A stretch of 64,000 nt of DNA, from assembly GCF_003996965.1 (NCBI RefSeq), contig NZ_QWDM01000007.1:1-64000 (forward strand), read 5' to 3'. This DNA is from Flavobacterium cupreum. Its GTDB lineage: Bacteria; Bacteroidota; Bacteroidia; Flavobacteriales; Flavobacteriaceae. The position numbers were made by a program, and so were the translations under genes. This document shows positions 16,773-24,416 of the stretch, piece by piece (within the stretch, counting starts at the first letter, position 1; each line of letters begins with the position of its first letter). A model generated the notes under the pieces. It did no database searches, was not told the origin of the DNA, and saw only the letters and a list, made by a program, of their open reading frames with translations.

Positions 16773-18626
16773 TTAGTTGATGATAATCTTTTTATACACT
16801 GTTTTTTCATCTTTCGTGATGACAACAATGTATATTCCTTTGGCGAGGTGGCTTACGCCTATTTCAGGATTGTTAATGTTTTGTTTTTCGAAAACTTTTT
16901 GTCCCGAAAATGAAACGATTTCAATTGAATAAGGAGCCTCTGCGTTATTATAGCCTATGTTGAAATTTCCATTGGAAGGATTCGGATAAATTATAATTTC
17001 ATCAGCATCGGAGGCAGTTTCTTCTTTTGCTGCATTGGCTGTTTTGCTTGCTAAGTTATTGCAGGTATCTGTCGTGTACGAATCCCATTGTGAACTCAAA
17101 TTGAAAGTTGTGGAAGGAGAAGTTACCGTCGATTTTCTTCTTAAGGTAACATCTATGGCAAAGTTTGCAGTTCCGCCATTGAAAGTTCCGATGATATCGA
17201 TCAAAACATCGTTTTTGAATAAACCTACAGCGTCATTTCCGTTAAACATTAACTCCGTTCCGCTTGTCGAAATATTGGCTGCGCTTGTAGAAAAACAAGC
17301 CGAAGAAATGGAACTGTTTACAATCACAAATTTACTTCCTGTCGTTAAAGTTCCGCTCAGGGCTAAACCGGTACTCCAGGCACCTGCACCATTCGTTTGT
17401 TTTTTAACCGTATAGGCTGCTAAACTCACGGAGCTTCCTGTATTGTTGGCAATTTCCAGCGCTTTATTATTTCCGGAACCTTCAATATATTCAGAGAAAA
17501 GCAAATCGGTTGCAGTTCCGCCGGTTCCGCTGCTATTGGTCGTAACGGCTATTGTATTGCTTGAAGCAGAAGTATTTCCGGCCGCATCTTTGGCTTTTAC
17601 ATAAATTGAATAACTTGTAGAAGCTGTTAAACCTGTAATGGTTGCTGTTAAACCTGAAACTGTTGTTTTTAAAACGCTGTTTGCATACACGTTATATCCT
17701 GTTACGGCAACATTATCTGTTGAAGCATTCCACGAAAGTGTAATAGAAGTCGCTGTTTTTGTTGTTGAAGCCAAACTTGTCGGAGCGGTTGGCGCCGTAG
17801 TATCTCCGGATGGTGGTGTACCTCCCCAGATTTGATTGACATATTCCGGATGATCGATATACGGATTCCTGTTGTTCTGACGCGCATAAATAGCATTGTT
17901 TCGGGCGATTTCTCTCGCACTTACCGGATCTTGTGCATTCCAGGCTAGAAGTACGTTTAAGAAGGCAGTTGTAAATACTTTATTACTGGAACCGTCGAAC
18001 ATTGCAAAAGAATAACCTGCAACGGTATTTTCATAACGGGTGGCAAAATAAAAATACATTCGGGCAATATCGCCTTTGAAAGCATTTACAGGTTCGAAAA
18101 CAGTTCCCGAATATCCGGATACGGCACTGGAACCTAATTTGCTTCCGTTTTGAGAAGTATAAGTTACTGAACTCACTGTTCCATGCGGGTAATTAGAACG
18201 TATTCCGTTTACTTTTCCATCGGTTGGTGTGATAAAATGAGCATCGGCAACCATTGGCGATTGTTCATTAAAGACAGATTGCGGAATGATGTGTTCCCTG
18301 TTGTAGCAATCGCCTTCTACGGAATAACTGCCACATCTTTGCGTTGTTCCAGTACTGTAATTATAAGGATCTGTCCCTGATGGATTTTCGGAATACATGT
18401 CTAAAACAGTTCCGTCATTTTCGTAGAAATTATCAACATCCGAGGTTTGATAGGTCGTGTACAATCCGGCATATCCGTTATCGGTATGGCCTTTAATGAT
18501 GTTGTATAATTGTGTTTTTAAAGTGTAACCGGTTCCGGTGGCAGTGCTGTAATAACCGGACGGGATTTGCGCAAAACCCGCGATAGTAAAGACCAGTAAC
18601 AGAAACGAAGAGTAGATTTTTTTCAT
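16773..18626 (-). CDS. Secreted endonuclease I with Fn3, lamin-tail and type IX sorting domains
   Basis: This is a 617-residue exported nuclease. A signal peptide (to about 19, GFAQ) precedes an endonuclease I domain (about 20-270) with GDCYNREHIIPQS (about 106-118) and FITPTDGKVNGIRSNYPHG, the His-metal core of this family. A fibronectin type III module follows (about 277-365, TAPTAPTSL...). Next is a lamin-tail-like domain (about 370-505, FSEYIEGSGNNKALEI). The last 75 residues (IIYPNPSNGNFNI...KTVYKKIIIN) form a T9SS type A sorting domain. The protein should therefore cross the outer membrane by the type IX system and degrade extracellular DNA or RNA. It is monocistronic with its own terminator. 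Domain calls are strong except the lamin-tail boundary. Confidence 0.92.
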   Translation of the reverse strand: MKKIYSSFLLLVFTIAGFAQIPSGYYSTATGTGYTLKTQLYNIIKGHTDNGYAGLYTTYQTSDVDNFYENDGTVLDMYSENPSGTDPYNYSTGTTQRCGSYSVEGDCYNREHIIPQSVFNEQSPMVADAHFITPTDGKVNGIRSNYPHGTVSSVTYTSQNGSKLGSSAVSGYSGTVFEPVNAFKGDIARMYFYFATRYENTVAGYSFAMFDGSSNKVFTTAFLNVLLAWNAQDPVSAREIARNNAIYARQNNRNPYIDHPEYVNQIWGGTPPSGDTTAPTAPTSLASTTKTATSITLSWNASTDNVAVTGYNVYANSVLKTTVSGLTATITGLTASTSYSIYVKAKDAAGNTSASSNTIAVTTNSSGTGGTATDLLFSEYIEGSGNNKALEIANNTGSSVSLAAYTVKKQTNGAGAWSTGLALSGTLTTGSKFVIVNSSISSACFSTSAANISTSGTELMFNGNDAVGLFKNDVLIDIIGTFNGGTANFAIDVTLRRKSTVTSPSTTFNLSSQWDSYTTDTCNNLASKTANAAKEETASDADEIIIYPNPSNGNFNIGYNNAEAPYSIEIVSFSGQKVFEKQNINNPEIGVSHLAKGIYIVVITKDEKTVYKKIIIN

Positions 18627-18764
18627 AAAATTTGTTTAATGTTTGGTTGGTAATAAATTGATTAATAGTGTTTTAATTTATTGTTGTACCAAATCTACTA
18701 CTTTTATGAATACGCTGGGTTAAGGAATGATTATTTTTAGATATATTTTCTTACGGTTGTTTCT

Positions 18765-19003
18765 TTTACCATATAAGTGTTAAAAGGTTCAGAGGTTCAA
18801 AGGTTCAAAGGTTCAGAGGTTCAAAGGTTCAGAGGTTCAGAGGTTCAAAGGTTCAGAGGTTCAGAGGTTCAGAGGGACAAAGGTGCAAAGTGACAAAGTT
18901 TGAACTTAATCCTTACAAATAAAAAACTTTGCGACTTTGCGTCTTTGAGATCAAACTTTGACGCAAACTTAAATGTACTTACATCACTTATATGGTAAAA
19001 AGC
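18765..19003. repeat. Repeat element bounded by 16-bp inverted repeats, with 8-bp minisatellite
   Basis: TTTTACCATATAAGTG (18765-18780) and its exact complement CACTTATATGGTAAAA (18988-19003) bound the element. Inside, an 8-bp unit AGGTTCA(A/G) is repeated 11 times without gaps (18785-18872), followed by diverged units and the CTTTGCGACTTTGCGTC block. The layout matches the block at 16356-16540. The rest of 18627-19030 is AT-rich and non-coding. Confidence 0.8.
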
Positions 19004-19030
19004 ATCATCTTTACGCCTTGTAGCAAATCT

Positions 19031-20545
19031 TTATTTTGGAAAGTCAGCACTCTGGTAAGCACCCAAATCCGGCGGAGAAGTTCTGGTAGCCCCTAAAATG
19101 TCCAGCGGAATTGCATACGCCTGATTTCCTTTCGCGAAAGCGGCGGAAGTTTTATCAATATTGAACTTGTTCTGAGACACGTTATAAAACTTTGGATTTT
19201 CATTTAGAATGATCTGATTGTAATGAATCGCATCATCTTTAAACTGATAATCCGGATTTTTGCTGGTGCTGCTGAATTTCAATAAACAATTGTTCAGTTG
19301 ATAGACGAATTGCGAGTTTGTGCTTTTGTCCAGATTAAATTCATTGGTACTGGAACCATAAATAATACAATTGTTAAACGTAGCCTGAGTCAGGTCTTTC
19401 GTTTCCGGAGTTGCTCCGGACAGGCGGTTGCTTAAGTTAACAGCAAAATGGTCGCCACTTGGCCAGTTGTTGTAAAAAGTACTATGGGTAAAACTGTAAT
19501 CCCCGCCATAAATACAGGATAAACCTGCCAAACCCGAATAATTAATGACAACATTCTCTCCTTTGATTCGGGCATGCTGTGCTAAAATGCCATATTGGGA
19601 ACAGTTGTAAATTTGTGTGTTTTTAAGCTGAACCGTTGTCGCGTCCTGGTTTCTGATCGATAAACCAATGGTTGCATTTTTTAGTGTCAGGTGATTGATG
19701 GTATGATTGGTACTTCCGTCCGCGAGAATAACGGCACCCCATTGTCCAGGAATATCCGAGTAAAGCGATTCTAAACGATCGCCTTCAAAAACAACTTCAT
19801 TTTCTGATTTTTCACTTGTTGAAACCGCTCCGTTAATGTGCAGGGAAGCATTTTTATCCACAAAAAGCCCCGAATTAGCATGAAAAAACACCTTGGAACC
19901 GGCTTCGAATGTGACGGTTTTATTTTCAGGAACTCCTGCGTAACCATAAATAACATACGGTTTTTGTTTTGTAAAAAGCAGTTCATTTCCGTTTGCAGCA
20001 TCATTTTCATCGAGATAAAAACCATCCACAGCTTTACCATCGATCTGAATTTTTTCGTTGCTTCCGTCCGGATTTTGTTTGGGATATAAAAAAACGGCAT
20101 CCTGAATTAAGGTAACCAAAGCTACTCTTTGAAGATTGGCTCCGCTGTCAAATTGAATTTCGTCGGTATATAAAAAATCAGTGGGGTCAGCATCGGTGAT
20201 ATCTGCCGTTGTTTCTATAAAAATGTACAAACTGTCTTTGGCCAAAAGGGTAACATTATTGAAGATTTTGCCATTGTTTCCGTTCGTTCCGTCTACCGTC
20301 ATTCGGTATTTGGAACTTAACCCTTTTTTAAGCTGAATAACCGGAATCGAAATATCGTCTTTGCTTTTGTTGTACACTTTAAGCTGGTAAGTAGCCGAAC
20401 CGATGTTTTTAAAAACCGTATCCAGATAAACGGTATCTTTTGAAAATTTTAAATTTCCGGAACTGGCAACGGTGTCAAAATCAGTCCGACAGGAACTGGC
20501 AGTTAAAAGTATTCCGAAAATGAAGAGGATATAGTAATGACGCAT
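19031..20545 (-). CDS. Lipoprotein with right-handed beta-helix
   Basis: The product has 504 residues from ATG 20545, chosen because MRHYYILFIFGILLTASSC forms a lipoprotein signal with the modified Cys at 19; the frame is open nine codons further. After the lipobox comes a beta-sandwich-like region (FSKDTVYLDTVFKNIGSATYQLKVYN). From about residue 190 there is a beta-helix with repeated short strands (VTFEAGSKVFFHANSGLFVDKNASLHI, then INHLTLKNATIGLSI). The type is seen in Bacteroidota polymorphic outer-membrane-like lipoproteins without an active site. It is likely anchored in the outer membrane. No carbohydrate-enzyme residues can be identified, so a structural or binding role is as likely as catalysis. 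It is a single gene between repeat blocks. Confidence 0.75.
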   Translation of the reverse strand: MRHYYILFIFGILLTASSCRTDFDTVASSGNLKFSKDTVYLDTVFKNIGSATYQLKVYNKSKDDISIPVIQLKKGLSSKYRMTVDGTNGNNGKIFNNVTLLAKDSLYIFIETTADITDADPTDFLYTDEIQFDSGANLQRVALVTLIQDAVFLYPKQNPDGSNEKIQIDGKAVDGFYLDENDAANGNELLFTKQKPYVIYGYAGVPENKTVTFEAGSKVFFHANSGLFVDKNASLHINGAVSTSEKSENEVVFEGDRLESLYSDIPGQWGAVILADGSTNHTINHLTLKNATIGLSIRNQDATTVQLKNTQIYNCSQYGILAQHARIKGENVVINYSGLAGLSCIYGGDYSFTHSTFYNNWPSGDHFAVNLSNRLSGATPETKDLTQATFNNCIIYGSSTNEFNLDKSTNSQFVYQLNNCLLKFSSTSKNPDYQFKDDAIHYNQIILNENPKFYNVSQNKFNIDKTSAAFAKGNQAYAIPLDILGATRTSPPDLGAYQSADFPK

Positions 20546-20562
20546 CTGAATATGTTTGTTGT

Positions 20563-20655
20563 TTTTTGCCACGGATTTAAAGATTTAAATGATTTTCTAC
20601 TTTAAGTAAATAAACTTTTTAATCTGTGGTAATCTGTACCATCTGTGGCAAAAAA
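20563..20655. repeat. Dispersed palindromic repeat (gtggcaa family)
   Basis: GCCACGGATTTAAAGATTTAAA...AATCTGTGG and CATCTGTGGCAAAAAA lie between the lipoprotein gene and the thioesterase gene. They share the GCCAC/GTGGC ends with the large array at 33812-34614. Confidence 0.65.
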
Positions 20656-20803
20656 GATAATTTCCAGCCAAAGATAAATTTTGATTGTTGGTGTAAAAAT
20701 AACAAAAAACTGACAGGTTCGAAGATCATTTTAATAATAGAATTGTATTTTATAATTTGTATCTCTTCTTTTCTTTAATTTTACGGCTTTAAATTCCATT
20801 TTA

Positions 20804-21232
20804 ATGAATTACACAAAAGAACAAATATTAGAGCGTTGCAATCAGTTCACTAAAAATACACTGATGGAAACGCTGAAAATAGAATATATAGATGCGGGCG
20901 AAGATTTTCTGACTGCAAAAATGCCCGTAAATCCAGCAGTTCACCAACCTATGGGACTGTTACACGGTGGCGCTTCAGTCGCTTTGGCCGAAAGCGTTGG
21001 AAGTGCAGCATCCTTCTTCTTTATAGATCCAAAAGAGCAGGAAGTCCGCGGCATCGAGATTTCTGCCAATCACCTGAAAAGTATTCGCGAAGGTTATGTT
21101 TTCGGAACCGCACGCATCATTCATAAAGGAAGAAGCATCCACCTTTGGGAAATTAAAATTACCGACGAAGAAGGTAATCTGATTTCACTTTGCAAATTGA
21201 CGAATATGGTTTTGGACCGAAAGAAAAGTTAA
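20804..21232 (+). CDS. Hotdog-fold thioesterase, probably DHNA-CoA hydrolase
   Basis: This 142-residue single hotdog domain is of the PaaI/MenI type. HQPMGLLHGGASVALAESVGS (about 46-66) contains the helix with HGG and the catalytic Glu of the family. The gene is followed after 7 bp by an isochorismate synthase gene, so the natural substrate is probably 1,4-dihydroxy-2-naphthoyl-CoA of menaquinone biosynthesis. A general acyl-CoA thioesterase remains possible. Such a pair is common in Flavobacteriia, whose main quinone is menaquinone-6. It is soluble and cytoplasmic. The pair is divergent from the preceding lipoprotein gene. I give no symbol because MenI and PaaI-like enzymes cannot be separated by motif alone. 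Confidence 0.8.
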   Translation: MNYTKEQILERCNQFTKNTLMETLKIEYIDAGEDFLTAKMPVNPAVHQPMGLLHGGASVALAESVGSAASFFFIDPKEQEVRGIEISANHLKSIREGYVFGTARIIHKGRSIHLWEIKITDEEGNLISLCKLTNMVLDRKKS

Positions 21233-21239
21233 CGGAATC

Positions 21240-22304
21240 ATGAATAATTTCTTCTCTAAAATAAAACTGCATAAAGAACAAAATTTGCCCTTTGTTCTTT
21301 ATTCCAAACCCAATTCCACTAAAATGATTGGGCTGTTACAAAAAAATAATATACTGTATACCGTTTCTGATTTTACCGAAAAAGGATTTGTATTTGCTTC
21401 TTTTGATGAAAAGCAATTGATCCTGATTCCGGAAAACGAATCTGAAATCATTACTGCTGAACAGGAGAATATTGAATTCAGTCCGGTTGAAACGCATGAT
21501 CTGAGTTTTGATCCTGCTGCTAAAAAACAATACGAAGATTTAGTCGCTAAAGGAATTGAAGCGATTAAAAACGAAGAATTCAAAAAAGTAGTATTGTCAA
21601 GAAGCGAGAGTGTAGCTGTAAGCGATTTCGATTTTATAACGACTTTCCGGCAATTGATTCAATTGTATCCGACGACTTTTAGTTATTGCTTTTTTCATCC
21701 CGAAATCGGTTTTTGGATGGGGGCAACGCCCGAACAATTGCTAAAAGCCAACGGAAACGTATTTGAAACCACTGCTTTGGCCGGAACGCAGAAGGCCAAC
21801 GTAGAAGCGGAGATTTCCTGGCAGCAAAAAGAAAAAGACGAACAGCAATATGTAACCGATTTTATTGTAAAGAGACTGCGCGAAGTGGCGCTGTCGGTTC
21901 ATGTAACGGAGCCTTACAGCATCAAAGCGGGATCGATCTGGCATATTAAAACGGATATTTCGGGTGTTTTAAATGACAATTCAACTCTGGAAGAAGTCAT
22001 TGACACTTTGCATCCAACGCCCGCCGTTTGCGGATTACCTAAGAAAAAAGCAAAAGCCTTTATCATAGAAAACGAGCATTATGAACGGACTTTTTACACC
22101 GGTTTTTTGGGCGAATTAAACAGCAGCCTGGCATCAAACGCGGTAAGCTCGGATTTATTTGTAAATTTACGAAGCATGCAGCTTCAGGATCATAAAGCTA
22201 TTTTGTACATGGGCTGCGGCATCACCAAAGAAAGTATCCCGGAGAAAGAGTGGGAGGAAAGCGTTAATAAGTCGATGACGATGAAAAGAGTGCTGAGGAA
22301 GTGA
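21240..22304 (+). CDS. menF: Isochorismate synthase
   Basis: This 354-residue chorismate-binding enzyme converts chorismate to isochorismate. The C-terminal two-thirds carry family motifs: FKKVVLSRSE, GFWMGATPEQLL, ETTALAGTQK, LHPTPAVCGLPKKKA and FYTGFLGELN. The ends of the motifs hold the Mg-binding glutamates. The N-terminal 90 residues are weakly conserved, as is normal. The 7-bp spacing to the upstream thioesterase gene indicates one operon for menaquinone. Entry into siderophore (EntC) synthesis is an alternative, but no siderophore gene is nearby. The protein is somewhat short compared with E. coli MenF (about 430), as usual for Bacteroidota. The enzyme class is secure; the pathway is inferred from the neighbour. 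Confidence 0.88.
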   Translation: MNNFFSKIKLHKEQNLPFVLYSKPNSTKMIGLLQKNNILYTVSDFTEKGFVFASFDEKQLILIPENESEIITAEQENIEFSPVETHDLSFDPAAKKQYEDLVAKGIEAIKNEEFKKVVLSRSESVAVSDFDFITTFRQLIQLYPTTFSYCFFHPEIGFWMGATPEQLLKANGNVFETTALAGTQKANVEAEISWQQKEKDEQQYVTDFIVKRLREVALSVHVTEPYSIKAGSIWHIKTDISGVLNDNSTLEEVIDTLHPTPAVCGLPKKKAKAFIIENEHYERTFYTGFLGELNSSLASNAVSSDLFVNLRSMQLQDHKAILYMGCGITKESIPEKEWEESVNKSMTMKRVLRK

Positions 22305-22313
22305 AAGAAATAG

Positions 22314-22400
22314 TCTCAGTTTTCAGTCGCACTGGAAACTGAGACTGGAAACTGTGACTGAAAACTGCGACCCAAAACCTGAAACCTGATACCTGAAACA
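22314..22400. repeat. Dispersed 'actgagactg' repeat, copy 1
   Basis: Short units such as GTCTCAGTTTTCAGTC, GGAAACTGAGACTGG and GACTGAAAACTGCGAC alternate with AACCTGAAACCTGATACCTG. Related blocks lie at 40850-40945, 41459-41520 and 46918-47125. It is non-coding and lies just before bshB1. Confidence 0.7.
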
Positions 22401-22419
22401 AAAAAAACAAAAAAACAAA

Positions 22420-23136
22420 ATGAAATTAGATATACTAGCCTTTGGCGCACACCCGGACGATGTGGAATTAGGTTGTGCCGGAACGATTTTAAAAGAAGTA
22501 TCACTGGGTAAAAAAGTCGGTATTATCGATTTAACACGCGGTGAACTGGGTACACGTGGTACGGCTGAAACAAGGGACGAAGAGGCCGCCGCCGCTGCAA
22601 AAATATTAGGGGTCGTAGTTCGTGAAAATCTGGCCATGCGTGACGGCTTTTTTGCCAATGATGAAAAACATCAGCTGGAAGTTATTAAGATGATCCGAAA
22701 GTACAAACCTGAAATTGTGTTGTGTAATGCCATTGACGACCGTCATATCGACCACGGTAAGGGAAGTAAATTGGTTTCCGATGCCTGCTTCTTATCGGGA
22801 CTGATGAAAATTGAAACTTCAATAGACGGCGTGAACCATGAAGCCTGGAGACCCAAAGTAGTGTACCATTACATTCAGTGGAAAAACATTGAACCGGATT
22901 TCGTAGTAGACATCACCGGCTTTGAACAGAAAAAAATAGAAGCAATCCTGGCTTATAAAACACAATTTTATGATGCTAATTCGAAAGAACCCGCCACACC
23001 GATTACAAGCAAAAACTTCCTGGAAAGCTTAAATTACCGTGCGCAGGACTTAGGAAGGCTTGTTGGGAAAGATTTTGCGGAAGGATTTACTGTCGAAAGG
23101 TGTTTGGCAGTCAATAGCTTAGAAAATTTGATGTAA
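22420..23136 (+). CDS. bshB1: Bacillithiol biosynthesis deacetylase BshB1
   Basis: This 238-residue LmbE/PIG-L-type zinc deacetylase removes the acetyl group from GlcNAc-malate in bacillithiol synthesis. The zinc motif AHPDDVELG (about 10-18) and the later DDRHIDHGKGS (about 107-117) are intact. LTRGELGTRGTAETRDEEA is characteristic of the BshB1 subgroup. The last part (AYKTQFYDANSKEP) also matches this group. Bacillithiol is the main low-molecular-weight thiol in many Flavobacteriia. bshA and bshC are not in the window. The gene has its own leader after a repeat and is followed by tRNA-His. Length matches the family. Confidence 0.93.
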   Translation: MKLDILAFGAHPDDVELGCAGTILKEVSLGKKVGIIDLTRGELGTRGTAETRDEEAAAAAKILGVVVRENLAMRDGFFANDEKHQLEVIKMIRKYKPEIVLCNAIDDRHIDHGKGSKLVSDACFLSGLMKIETSIDGVNHEAWRPKVVYHYIQWKNIEPDFVVDITGFEQKKIEAILAYKTQFYDANSKEPATPITSKNFLESLNYRAQDLGRLVGKDFAEGFTVERCLAVNSLENLM

Positions 23137-23152
23137 TTTTTTCAAATTTTTC

Positions 23153-23183
23153 TTTGTAGAAGTAAACCTTTGTTATATATTTG
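23153..23183 (+). promoter_or_regulatory. Promoter of tRNA-His
   Basis: TTTG (23153-23156) is followed after 19 bp by TATATTTG (23176-23183), a full match to the Bacteroidota consensus. The expected start near 23190 leaves about 10 nt before the mature tRNA. Confidence 0.8.
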
Positions 23184-23200
23184 CAACCGCTAAGCAAAAT

Positions 23201-23275
23201 GGTGGTTGTAGCTCAGCTGGTTAGAGTAGCGGTTTGTGGTGCCGCGGGTCGCCGGTTCGAACCCGGTCAGCCACC
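23201..23275 (+). tRNA. tRNA-His (anticodon GTG)
   Basis: The cloverleaf can be drawn. It has an extra G (position -1) opposite C73, the hallmark of tRNA-His, and a 7-bp acceptor stem GTGGTTG/CAGCCAC with one G-U pair. The D arm starts GCTC. The anticodon stem is GCGGT/GCCGC with loop TTGTGGT. The T arm is GCCGG-TTCGAAC-CCGGT. The full CCA end is not encoded. Confidence 0.95.
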
Positions 23276-23284
23276 CAGAAATTT

Positions 23285-23313
23285 AAAGCCCTGAAGAAAT
23301 TCAGGGCTTTTTT
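23285..23313 (+). terminator. Terminator of tRNA-His
   Basis: AAAGCCCTGAA, a four-base loop and TTCAGGGCTTT plus further T residues form an 11-bp stem 10 bp after the tRNA. Confidence 0.85.
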
Positions 23314-23422
23314 TGTACGTTTAAGTTTTTGAGTGATTTTGTGTCATTTCGTCGAAATGACAAGTGCACAACTACCAGGTTTGGAATTTAAATATTGTAA
23401 TTTTTCTTTTTTCGACACAAAA

Positions 23423-23449
23423 AAAGCACAACATACAAAGTTGTGCTTT
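23423..23449 (-). terminator. Terminator of the zinc metallopeptidase gene
   Basis: AAAGCACAAC and GTTGTGCTTT form a 10-bp stem with an A-rich side, 28 bp past the stop of the minus-strand peptidase gene. Confidence 0.75.
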
Positions 23450-23477
23450 AGTTGGTTTATTATATTTGGTTGTTGTA

Positions 23478-24326
23478 TTATCTTATTTCCTCAAAAGTGG
23501 TTCCCTGTTTGATATCTCCGGTCGAAAAACCTTTTTTAAACCAGTACATTCTTTGTTCTGATGTACCATGTGTAAATGAATCAGGAACTACATGACCCTG
23601 CATTTTACTCTGAATGGCATCATCTCCAACTGCACTTGCGGCACTTAAGGCCTCATCAATGTCGCCAGCTTCAAGATATTGCTTGTTGTCATGAGCCCAG
23701 ACTCCGGCGTAAAAATCAGCCTGTAATTCTAAAGCTACAGAAAGTTTATTGGCCTCCGCTTCGCTTTTTCCCTGCTGTTCTTCACGCATTTTTTCTGATG
23801 TACCGAGTAACGTTTGAATGTGGTGGCCAATTTCATGCGATATAACATACGCAATTGCAAAGTCACCGCCCTTAGCCCCGAATTTTGTTTTTAGCTCCTG
23901 AAAGAAGTCTAAATCCATATATACTTTCCTGTCACCGGGACAGTAAAAAGGTCCGGAAGCAGACGACGCTCCGCCACAGGCTGTTTCTACAGAACCTTTG
24001 AAAAGTACTAATTTTGGATTTTCGTACGTCATGCCATTTTCGGCAAAAATTTTACTCCAGGTGTCTTCATTGTAAGCCAGCATGGCCCGGACAAAGTCAC
24101 CCATTTCTTTCTCTTCATTGCTTAATGGCGCAGCAGCTTCGGTTTGCTGTTGTCCTCCTTGCATTTGCTCTAGTGCAGTACCGATAGTTTGGCCGGTTTC
24201 ACCTCCAAAAACGTTTAGCAACAAAATAATTATACCAATAACTCCTCCTCCCAGAGCTACTTTTCCCCCAGAGAAACCTCTTCTGTCTTCAACGTTATCA
24301 CTTAGTCTTTTGCCTAGCCACTTCAT
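23478..24326 (-). CDS. YpfJ-type neutral zinc metallopeptidase
   Basis: The product has 282 residues. The N-terminus (MKWLGKRLSDNVEDRRG) is followed by one membrane helix (about 24-42, VALGGGVIGIIILLLNVFGG). A soluble domain follows with the zinc motif HEIGHHIQ (about 165-172). A downstream Glu in ALELQADFYAGVWAH is the likely third ligand, and CGGASSASGPFYCPGDRKVYMDL is conserved. Both signatures are typical of the YpfJ/neutral zinc metallopeptidase family, whose substrates are not known. The active part should face the periplasm. An Ala/Gln-rich linker (EQMQGGQQQTEAA) follows the helix. It is monocistronic with a terminator, and upstream of it lies only a 90-bp gap to the large histidine kinase gene. 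Confidence 0.9.
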   Translation of the reverse strand: MKWLGKRLSDNVEDRRGFSGGKVALGGGVIGIIILLLNVFGGETGQTIGTALEQMQGGQQQTEAAAPLSNEEKEMGDFVRAMLAYNEDTWSKIFAENGMTYENPKLVLFKGSVETACGGASSASGPFYCPGDRKVYMDLDFFQELKTKFGAKGGDFAIAYVISHEIGHHIQTLLGTSEKMREEQQGKSEAEANKLSVALELQADFYAGVWAHDNKQYLEAGDIDEALSAASAVGDDAIQSKMQGHVVPDSFTHGTSEQRMYWFKKGFSTGDIKQGTTFEEIR

Positions 24327-24416
24327 AGTATATTGTTTTAATGGTCGTTGTAATTTTAGTTGTACGAATTTATATATTTTTTTGAAAATAAGGTTACACC
24401 ATACAAGTATCTTTTT

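Noticed and set aside
23364..23561. 65-codon plus-strand frame after tRNA-His
   Set aside because: It overlaps the terminator and the 3' end of the zinc metallopeptidase gene and has no recognisable feature.
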